Of a stretch of 15,267 nt of DNA, positions 1-6,686 are shown one piece after another (the stretch's first letter is position 1; each line of letters opens with the position of its first letter). The DNA is from Planctomycetota bacterium (GTDB taxonomy: Bacteria; Planctomycetota; UBA1135; GCA-002686595). The notes under the pieces were generated by a model. The model made no database searches. It saw only the letters and a program-made list of their open reading frames with translations, and was not told the DNA's origin. The stretch is from positions 1-15,267 of the forward strand of contig JAJDES010000240.1 in NCBI GenBank assembly GCA_029259675.1, in the 5' to 3' direction. Both the position numbers and the translations under genes were made by a program.

Positions 1-708
1 GGGCATTTGTTGTGCTTCTATCGGGCTCCCGGCCGGTGCCGACAACTCACTAATCGGCGATGGAGTACGGGTAGCGGGGGCAACCGGATGCGGGATGTAA
101 TCAGCGGTGGGCGGGCCGTTGGAAATCGGGCGCGAGGGCACTACAGCCGGCTCACCAACCGAACCGGCATTACCAAGGGGCCGGGGCGGAAGTTGGCCGA
201 ACGAGGCCGTGTGTGACGAATCAATCTTGGGAAGGTTTGCCTGTGCTGCGTTGGGTAGTTGCTGCTGCTCAGAGATAGGCGCGTTCCCCACATGGGGTTG
301 ACTCTTGATGGAAGGAAGACCGCTGCCCGAATTCGTTGCTTGGGCGAACGCTTGGGGATTGCCTTCGCGCCCGTGTTCATGGACGCCGATTGATTCAGCG
401 GTCAGGCCTGCTTGGGCTCCTTCGCGCAGGTTGTGAGCGAACACTTGAGCAGGGCTTTGAGCCTGTGCGAGTTCATCATGGGGACTCGATTGGGGTACTC
501 CCGTGGGGTGCAGCTGCGTTGTCGTTGAAGGCTGCGTTGTCGATGCGGGCGGCGTTGTCGAAGCCAGGGGAATGGCGACCGGACCGCCCTGGTCAGACTC
601 TTCACCCTGAGTTGCGTTCTCTCCAGCCGGCAAATGCTGACGGTTCCTGGGATCCGCTGAAAAAATCGGATCGATAGGATTCGGGGAATCGGACGCTGAT
701 GGCTGCAT
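1..708 (-). CDS. Partial Ser/Thr/Pro/Gln/Ala-rich protein, N-terminal part, runs off the left edge
   Basis: The minus-strand frame whose codons align with positions 1-3, 4-6 and so on has no stop from 900 down to 1 (300 codons). The first ATG is at 708, giving 236 codons in the window; in-frame stop TGA lies upstream at 901-903. Codons show strong first-position G preference (about half in the stretch around 360-480) and low G in the other positions, as expected for coding DNA. The product is low in hydrophobic residues and looks disordered. It has a Thr/Pro/Gln linker (STTPPASTTQPSTTTQ) followed by Ala/Gln-rich sequence such as DELAQAQSPAQVFAHN. No catalytic motif, signal peptide or membrane segment is visible. 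Disordered N-termini of this kind occur in flagellar hook-length proteins (FliK) and surface or scaffold proteins, but the diagnostic C-terminus lies outside the window. There is no clear ribosome binding site before 708, so the true start could be upstream in a broken reading frame. Confidence 0.6.
   Translation of the reverse strand, partial: MQPSASDSPNPIDPIFSADPRNRQHLPAGENATQGEESDQGGPVAIPLASTTPPASTTQPSTTTQLHPTGVPQSSPHDELAQAQSPAQVFAHNLREGAQAGLTAESIGVHEHGREGNPQAFAQATNSGSGLPSIKSQPHVGNAPISEQQQLPNAAQANLPKIDSSHTASFGQLPPRPLGNAGSVGEPAVVPSRPISNGPPTADYIPHPVAPATRTPSPISELSAPAGSPIEAQQMP
511..565 (-). repeat. 18-bp degenerate tandem repeat, three copies, inside the Thr/Pro-rich linker
   Basis: The 9-mer GCGTTGTCG recurs on the plus strand at 516-524, 534-542 and 552-560, an exact 18-bp period. 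On the minus strand each unit encodes a six-residue repeat of the type (A/P)STT(P/Q)P. The period is a multiple of three and so keeps the reading frame. This fits expansion within a coding linker. Confidence 0.6.
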
Positions 709-2340
709 TCGGCGGTTTGGAACTTGGTTGATTGAAGCGTTGCCCTGAGATAGGCGGATTGTTGATTTCGAACGTGATGCCTTGCTGGCGTGCGCTCTCA
801 GGGTTGGTTGACGGGTGGAGTGGGCTTCGAAAGAGTCGCTTGGGAAAAGAAGGGCTGCTTTTGAGTTGGCGGTTTTCGGTTCAGCAGCGCGATTTGACGA
901 TCACTGTTTGACGATCAAGCTCGAGCTTTGGGTGCCGGTCGCTTGGGGCTGCCCATGCCAGGCTCTTGGTGAGTGGGGTGAATGCGCACCCCAGTGAAAA
1001 TGCGGACTAGTTGCACGACGTTGGAAGTGCTGAAGGTTGAGGTTTGCGAAAAACTAGTTGGAGGGGTCCCCGGCAAAGATGACTTGGCGAATGCGGATTG
1101 GCCGGGATCGGGTGAGGTGTGTTCGCTTTGGGTGATCAGCTCAAGGACTTGAAACTTGGAATTGAGTTGCGGAATGAGCGATAAATTTTTGCCAACTCAA
1201 AACTTGCTGGCTCATTCTGGACGGTTTGAATGCATGCGGAACTAACGGCGGCTGGAGAAGGAATTGAGGGAACGGTGTTGCGGTGAGAGTCCAGCGTGGA
1301 CGTCCTTGGGAAGCCGAGGGTGGAATACCCGGCGAGAAAGCAAAGCGACCGACACTCTGGAGATCCGGGTGTCAGACCGGATTGTTGGGGGCGATGGATG
1401 CGGGGGGGGGGGCTCGTCAGCAAATGAAGTCAAAATCGTGCACCGGACTCGAATGCACGGACGCGTCATTCATGACAGGCTTGTTTCAGATCAATTCAAA
1501 AAATGCGAATTGTCCGAATGATCGCCATATGAGGTGAACTCGGTTGACGTCCCAACGGCGAATCCGCCTTGGTTGGGGCTTTGGTTTGGAATCGCGCGGG
1601 GACCAACGGCAATGCAATTGGAAATCACTCCGACAGCACCAGTGGAGTTGCCAAAGGGTGCATGACCCCGGCAAATTTGTGCGTGAGCTGCGTGTGCATG
1701 GTTTTCAAGCACCCCCACAGCGCGCATTCGGCCTCCGCCGAAGCGCCGGGTCGTGGTTTCTAAATGCGTTCTCTTGCCCATGGTTGCTCCCAGTCCGGTT
1801 TCCCGGTTCAGTTTCGCAGTTCTGTTTCCCAGCTCAGATGTCCCAATAAATTTTCGGCTGACCGCGCGGGAGTCGGTGCTCCCCATTTCTTCCTACGTTC
1901 GTGGGTGTGTGAAGCCGAGCTGTCGCAGGGCTCCGATTCAGCAATCGATGCACGGAAAAGAGAAAGAGTTCGCGCCTTGAGCGCGGCTGCGAGCGCCCCC
2001 TCCTTGTTGTTTGTCGCTTGGCTGCCAAACACGGTTACAAACTGCGCATGCCGGTTGGTCTCTCCGATTGCCTTGGTCTGCAGCGGCCCGGGTTTCGACA
2101 CCGGCGCTTTGCCGTGCGAGGAAAATGGGCCTGACTTGGTCAGCGTTGGCAAATGAAGTGATTGGATCGGCTTGTCTTGCGGGTTGTCCTTGGTGTGTGG
2201 CTGCTATCGCGTGGGCTCGTTGAGTTGCGACTGTGCACATCTCGCCGAAGCCCGTTGCGGATTACATGCAGCGAGAGGCCGGGCGTCAACGAGTCGACGC
2301 TATTCTTTTTTTCGCTGTCCACATCGCGGGAAGCCCCGAA
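709..2340. other. 1.6-kb stretch without a convincing intact gene
   Basis: No frame in either direction gives a recognisable protein here; the longest open frames are about 100-130 codons and overlap each other. The plus strand is visibly G+T-rich, so the minus strand is A+C-rich and yields Pro/Thr/Gln/Asn-rich open frames easily. Several minus-strand pieces have coding-like first-position G preference, for example about 2240-1938 (Ala/Gln-rich) and the Ser/Thr-rich piece about 1170-960, but they sit in different frames and are interrupted by stops. This could be decayed coding sequence related to the protein at 1-708, sequence with indel errors, or plain spacer. No tRNA, RNase P, tmRNA, insertion sequence or CRISPR pattern was seen. 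Confidence 0.5.
1402..1412. repeat. Homopolymer tract of eleven G
   Basis: A run of eleven G on the plus strand begins after GGATGC. It is by far the longest homopolymer in the window. Minus-strand open frames change phase across it, so its exact length decides whether the flanking sequence can be read as one frame. Confidence 0.9.
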
Positions 2341-3504
2341 TCATGTGGCGCGAAACTGCTCGGCATTTCTCACCAAGATTTCAACTGCGTGCTTGCAATC
2401 TTCAGCAGTTGTGCTTCTACCCAACGAGATGCGCAGGCCCGCGCGCGCCTTGTCTTCGTCCAAGCCCATGGCCAACAAAACATGCGAAGGCTCTAACGCT
2501 CCGCTAGCGCAGGCAGAGCCAGCACTTACTTCGAGACCGCAAAGATCTAAGGCCGTCACAAGCACCTTCCCGTCGCTGCCGGGGATGATCACATTCAAGG
2601 TGTTCGGCAAGCGGTCCCCGTCGCTGATGCTGGGACCGATCAACTGAATCCCGGGCAGTTCTTGCTCCAGTTGCAACCAAAGCTCCTGACTGAGCTTGCG
2701 CGTATGTGCGGCGTATTGTTCGCGCTCGCGCACTGCCAATTCGACGGCCAATGCGGCAGCGGAAATTGCGGCTGTGCTTTCTGTTCCGGGGCGTAGGCCG
2801 AACTCCTGCCCGCCACCGTGAAAAAGGGGAGGGAGTTTTTTTGAATTGCGCTGAATGAGCACTCCGGTGCCCACGGGGCCACCTACTTTGTGAACAGAAA
2901 AGCTTGCCAGGTCGACTCCCCAGTCATGCAGCGAAAACTCCATGCGACCTAGGGCCTGTACAGCATCTGTATGTAGTAGGGGTCGCTCCTCCGGCCGCAA
3001 GTTCGCGAGCAAGTCCCGAGCGATGCCGATGGGATGTATGACTCCGATCTCGTTGTTGGCCGCCTGAATGGACACCAACTTCAGATTGGGTGTCCCCAGG
3101 GCTCCCGTCAATTGCTCCAGGTCCAGGCGCCCCGCTGCATCGACTGTGACTTGCGTTACGTAGACTCCACTTTGCTCCAGTGCAGTGGCCGTGTTTTGCA
3201 CCGACGAGTGCTCAACGGTGGTCGTGACCAAGGCCGAGCCCGCCCTGTGCCCTTGGAAGGCACCTAGTAGAGCGAGATTGTTCGATTCGGTGCCCCCGGA
3301 TGTAAAAACCACACAGTCTTCATCAACGCCAAGAGCTCCGGCTACGCGCTCGCGGGCCTCATCTATTCGGTGCCTCGCTCGCCGTCCCGATTGATGCAGG
3401 CTTGAGGGGTTCCCCAAGTCCGATTCAGCGAGCTCACGCCATAGACCCAGCACTTCGGGGCGCATGGGGGTCGTAGCGTTGTGATCGAGGTAAATCCGCT
3501 TCAC
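2341..3504 (-). CDS. Cysteine desulfurase, NifS/IscS family (class I)
   Basis: This is a PLP-dependent enzyme that removes sulfur from L-cysteine, forming alanine and an enzyme persulfide that supplies iron-sulfur cluster assembly and/or tRNA thiolation in the cytoplasm. The 387 residues match the family length. Seen in order: the N-terminal YLDHNATTP at 5-13; the cofactor loop TSGGTESN at 68-75; His99 in VEHSS, expected to stack on PLP; HTDAVQ with Asp180 and Gln183; the Schiff-base lysine Lys206 in SVHKVGGP; the RPGTES motif near 238-243; and the catalytic Cys332 in SAGSACASG. The class I architecture separates it from SufS. The C-terminus is shorter than E. coli IscS and lacks its usual IscU-contacting tail, so the partner is unclear. 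The start is GTG at 3504; no ATG fits. It lies 79 bp downstream of parA and ends in TGA. No iscU or mnmA gene is in the window. Confidence 0.95.
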   Translation of the reverse strand: MKRIYLDHNATTPMRPEVLGLWRELAESDLGNPSSLHQSGRRARHRIDEARERVAGALGVDEDCVVFTSGGTESNNLALLGAFQGHRAGSALVTTTVEHSSVQNTATALEQSGVYVTQVTVDAAGRLDLEQLTGALGTPNLKLVSIQAANNEIGVIHPIGIARDLLANLRPEERPLLHTDAVQALGRMEFSLHDWGVDLASFSVHKVGGPVGTGVLIQRNSKKLPPLFHGGGQEFGLRPGTESTAAISAAALAVELAVREREQYAAHTRKLSQELWLQLEQELPGIQLIGPSISDGDRLPNTLNVIIPGSDGKVLVTALDLCGLEVSAGSACASGALEPSHVLLAMGLDEDKARAGLRISLGRSTTAEDCKHAVEILVRNAEQFRAT

Positions 3505-3583
3505 GGAGTGAGTGCCCTGCTTGCTTCCGTCGACGCGGCCTGCGGTGCCATGGCGCTTTCGGACCCAGGCGTTGGCGACCGAA

Positions 3584-4774
3584 TTATTCCTCGTGGAACT
3601 TGGACGCGTTTTCCGCGGCCTTGTCGGTCATGCCGAAGGCTTCCGGCGCAGGTTCCGGGAGCTCCTCAGCGCGAATGATCGGCACGTTTTGAGCGGCCGC
3701 CGTGGATCGATAGGGAATCATCAAATCCCTGGGCGGAGGAAAATCATCCATGGGTTGGGCCGCCCAATGGTCATCGCTCGGATCCTCATCGAAATCTTGG
3801 TCAACATTTTGATTGTTGACCGTTGCTTCCGAGTGCGCCGATTCCTGTTCCTCCGACTCCTGCGGGGCGGCCACCGGCAGTGTTGCCTCGTCCTCAAATT
3901 CCTGTTCGGCGCTCAAGCTGGATTGGTGAGCGGCGACGATGGATCCGCTGCCGTTGCCGAAGACGGAGTCGGCCCGAGTTTCCGCTTTCGCCTGCTTTGC
4001 GAGCTCCAACTGCTCCATGACCTCCACCGCAAGGCGCATGTAATCCCTGGCTCCGGCTGAGTCGGGTGCGTACTCGAAAATCGTCTGCCCGTAGCTGGGG
4101 GCCTCGGCCAATTTGACGTTTGTGGCGATGCTGCTGCTGAAAACTTGACCGGGAAAGTACTTTCGAATTTCAGCTAGGACTTCGCGAGCCAGGCGCAGCC
4201 GACTGTCGTAAAGGCAGGGAACGATGCCGCTAACGAGCAACTCGGGGTTGATGCGGCGTTTTAGCAATGCCACGACTTCCACCAGCTTGCCCATGCCCTG
4301 CAATGCGAAGTACTGGGTTTGCAAGGCGATGAAGACCTCGTGTGCCGCGGCCAACCCATTGATGGAAAGCAGGCCCAGGCTGGGGGGGCAATCCAGCAGA
4401 ACATAGTCAGCGGGGTCGGGATTCGCTTCTTCCCACTCTTCAAGTGCATCCCTCAGGAGGGTTTCCCGTCCTAGGGCATTGGCCAGTTCGAGCTCTGCAC
4501 CCGACAAGTCGATGTTGCTCGGCACAACGTACAGTCCGGGCGTTTTGGTCTCGCAGATTGCTTCCCCAAAGCCGAGTTCGCTCAATAGGACCTGATACGT
4601 GGAAGGGTCTTCGCTGGCGGCCGACACCCCAAGATGCAAGCTTGCGTTGGCTTGGGGGTCGAGATCCACGACGACGACGCGGTGACCTTGCATTGCCAGC
4701 GCGGCACCGAGGTTGACGGTAGTCGTGGTTTTTCCAACACCACCCTTTTGATTGACGATTGCGATTCTGCGCAT
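3584..4774 (-). CDS. parA: Chromosome-partitioning ATPase ParA (Soj type) with acidic C-terminal extension
   Basis: ParA is a deviant-Walker ATPase that forms ATP-dependent dimers on nucleoid DNA and moves ParB-parS complexes. Seen: the N-terminal deviant Walker A KGGVGKTT at 10-17 including the signature Lys10; DLDPQAN at 37-43; the Walker B region LLDCPPSLG near 128-136; and later TNVKLAEAPSYGQ and YAPDSAGARDY, typical of chromosomal Soj/ParA. The ATPase core ends near residue 255. About 140 residues follow that are rich in Asp, Glu, Ser and Pro and look disordered; ordinary chromosomal ParA proteins stop at about 250-290. The start is ATG at 4774 and the stop is TAA. It is not beside parB, which lies about 9 kb away on the other strand. 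A 250-bp leader with a strong hairpin separates it from the upstream bshC-like gene, so it may have its own promoter. Confidence 0.95.
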   Translation of the reverse strand: MRRIAIVNQKGGVGKTTTTVNLGAALAMQGHRVVVVDLDPQANASLHLGVSAASEDPSTYQVLLSELGFGEAICETKTPGLYVVPSNIDLSGAELELANALGRETLLRDALEEWEEANPDPADYVLLDCPPSLGLLSINGLAAAHEVFIALQTQYFALQGMGKLVEVVALLKRRINPELLVSGIVPCLYDSRLRLAREVLAEIRKYFPGQVFSSSIATNVKLAEAPSYGQTIFEYAPDSAGARDYMRLAVEVMEQLELAKQAKAETRADSVFGNGSGSIVAAHQSSLSAEQEFEDEATLPVAAPQESEEQESAHSEATVNNQNVDQDFDEDPSDDHWAAQPMDDFPPPRDLMIPYRSTAAAQNVPIIRAEELPEPAPEAFGMTDKAAENASKFHEE

Positions 4775-5024
4775 TTTATTGGGGGTGGGATTCTACGCCC
4801 ATCGGCCGCTTCGTTCGATTGCCGATGGCGCTGAGTACCCATCGATGGAGAGTTTGACGGGTGGTCATCCCAGGACCTGGACTGTCGCAAGCTGCGGACT
4901 TTGAAGCCCAACAAGCGCTGCCCCCGGGGCTTGGACCGGCGGGGCGGTTCAAGGCCCCGCTCAGGATCGTCCAAATGCTACTTGGGTGACGTTGAGTGTC
5001 GTCAGGACGGAGCTTGGAACGTAA
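4775..5024. other. Gap between the bshC-like gene and parA
   Basis: This 250-bp stretch contains no convincing gene. It would hold the parA promoter and/or the 3' end of the upstream transcript. The main visible structure is the hairpin at 4925-4959. Confidence 0.5.
4925..4959. other. Strong GC-rich hairpin between the bshC-like gene and parA
   Basis: The arm CGGGGCTTG (4925-4933) pairs with CAAGGCCCCG (4950-4959) with one bulged C. The stem continues inward through a G-T pair and ACCG (4935-4938) with CGGT (4945-4948), leaving a six-base loop. That is about 14 paired positions. No T-run follows on either strand, so it is not a classic intrinsic terminator. It could be a processing or attenuation element in the leader of parA, or a non-canonical terminator for the sigma/hemW-pyrF/bshC unit. 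Confidence 0.6.
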
Positions 5025-6680
5025 TTAGGGATCCTGTGGACTCAGGATTAGGCCGAGGTGCTCGGTGGGTATCGGGTCCAAGTCCCGCATCAACTGGTCC
5101 AGCCATGCGCTACCGAATTGAGCGCAATAGGGCATCCAAGCCAAGACGCTCTCTTGGGAGGATCCGAGCGGTCGCAAGTTGTTGGAAAGTACTCGGTGAT
5201 GTCGCTGGCGCTTTCCGCTGTGGTTGGCCTGGGCGCGCTCCAGGCGCGTTGCGAAGTGTGCCACCTCCGAGCGAATCTTGGATGCCGTCCGTTTGAGTTG
5301 CATGGCCAGACCTCGATCGAACTCGGCGATTTCGGTGCGCAGGGCGTTGAGCTCTCTCGAGCAGTTGCCCACAGCCAAACGCATTTGCTTGGCCAAGTCG
5401 CTTTGATGCACGGCTGCTTGATTTTGCTTGGACTCCTTGCGAGGTGGTTTTGTGGACGAATCCAGCTCGAACGCCGCTTTCAAGCCACCGCCTTCTCGGG
5501 CTATGGAAGCCAAGCATTCTGGGTCGATGAGGGTGCCCGACACCCGCGGCACAAAGGGGCACGGAGCTAAGCCGAGCGAAGTGCGCAAGTTTGAGAGAAG
5601 AGCGGAGCGAGCCCCTTCTTGCCAGTTTCCAATTCGCGCGGCAAGCGGCAGTAGACCCTCCTGGAGTGCGGGAAGAATGACGCTCGATGGCGACCAATCC
5701 GATGGTGATTGAACGATTTCCGCCGCCAGCTCCGACTTCGTGCGCGAACCAGGTTCGTTGTCGTAGCGAAAGCCTTCGCCCCCCTCTCGCAATGGATGCA
5801 TACGCGAACCCAGCATCCGAAAGCAAATCGCTTCCTTGTCCAAATCCACAGTGGGGTCGTAGCCGGCAGCTGTCATTTGCTCCGCGCCACGCCTGAGAGC
5901 CGGAAGGGGGTCACTCAAAATGGCTTGCGACAGCAGATGGTTGAGATCAGGCAACAACCATTCGGGGTCGACGACAACCAATCCTTGCTTTCCCCATTCC
6001 GTCAACAGAGTGCGCGCAAACGCTTGTGAGAAGGACTGGCCTTCCCGCGGCATGCAACTTTGCAGTGCCGCTTCAAGTGCCGGGGCTTTGGAAAGTTGTT
6101 GTCGAAGAACCCCTTCCACAGCACTTATCCGCTGTTTGTCCCCAATTAGCTTGAGTCTTGAAGCAGCGTGGGGACCGGGCGGCATTCCGGCCAATCCAAC
6201 GCGCCGCGGGTCGCGATGGGAGTTGAGCAGGTAAAAGCGGTTGGCTGAAGCGAGGTCTCCATCGAAGGAGTCGATCCAGAAAACAGGGATGACTGGCTTC
6301 TTCCAGCGCGCTTCCAGCTCCTTGGCCAGACGGATGCTGTGCAGCGCTTTCCAGCAGACCTCAAGCGTCCCTCCAAGCAGTTCGGGACGATGCGTTGTGA
6401 TTACGATCGAGCTTTCGCGCAGCGCCAATTTGCGCACGGAGTCGAGCACGGCAACGTGGGGCTCGAAGGGGGCCAACCCATTTTCCAGGTTGATTGCTAG
6501 GGACTTGCGCTCTTCGGGATCGAGCTGATCACTTGGGCTTGGAAAGTCTTCCAGCCTTCTTGGAGTGAGGTGCCCGGCTAGGCCCTTGGGTGCAGAACCT
6601 GATGTGGTCAGGGTTGCGCGGTCCAGGGCGTCGATGCCGAGGATGTTCGCCGCCAGGTGCTCTATGGTAAGTCCAGCCAA
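5025..6680 (-). CDS. bshC: Divergent BshC-family protein (bacillithiol biosynthesis cysteine-adding enzyme homologue)
   Basis: BshC is thought to join cysteine to glucosaminyl-malate in the last step of bacillithiol synthesis. The family pattern is recognisable: a block at about 90-147 with LLGGTLEVCWKALHSIRLAK and then PVIPVFWIDSFD; VVVDPEWLLPDLNHLL near 235-255; and SVILPALQEGLLPLAARIGN near 335-355, followed by the usual LGLAPCPFVPRVSGTLID stretch. A helical, probably coiled-coil segment follows at about 425-500, as in known BshC. The 551 residues fit the family. Two signature motifs are altered: the usual TGQQ reads THRP (95-98 region), and the usual EDHDF reads DSFDGDL (137-143), so ligase activity is doubtful. 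The start is TTG at 6680, six bases after the pyrF stop and in the same frame. No ATG or GTG occurs near the N-terminus. Stop TAA. The assignment is from remembered family motifs. Confidence 0.75.
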   Translation of the reverse strand: MAGLTIEHLAANILGIDALDRATLTTSGSAPKGLAGHLTPRRLEDFPSPSDQLDPEERKSLAINLENGLAPFEPHVAVLDSVRKLALRESSIVITTHRPELLGGTLEVCWKALHSIRLAKELEARWKKPVIPVFWIDSFDGDLASANRFYLLNSHRDPRRVGLAGMPPGPHAASRLKLIGDKQRISAVEGVLRQQLSKAPALEAALQSCMPREGQSFSQAFARTLLTEWGKQGLVVVDPEWLLPDLNHLLSQAILSDPLPALRRGAEQMTAAGYDPTVDLDKEAICFRMLGSRMHPLREGGEGFRYDNEPGSRTKSELAAEIVQSPSDWSPSSVILPALQEGLLPLAARIGNWQEGARSALLSNLRTSLGLAPCPFVPRVSGTLIDPECLASIAREGGGLKAAFELDSSTKPPRKESKQNQAAVHQSDLAKQMRLAVGNCSRELNALRTEIAEFDRGLAMQLKRTASKIRSEVAHFATRLERAQANHSGKRQRHHRVLSNNLRPLGSSQESVLAWMPYCAQFGSAWLDQLMRDLDPIPTEHLGLILSPQDP

Positions 6681-6686
6681 GGGAGA

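Noticed and set aside
1491..1886. Minus-strand open frame of 131 codons
   Set aside because: Codon periodicity is only moderate and no recognisable features are seen; kept only as part of the possible decayed region.
1808..2152. Minus-strand open frame of 114 codons with TTG start
   Set aside because: Third positions are unusually G-rich compared with the real genes here, the start is weak and no motif is present.
1764..2156. Plus-strand open frame of 130 codons
   Set aside because: It overlaps minus frames of similar length, its product is Cys/Arg/Ser-rich without motifs, and it has no ribosome binding site.
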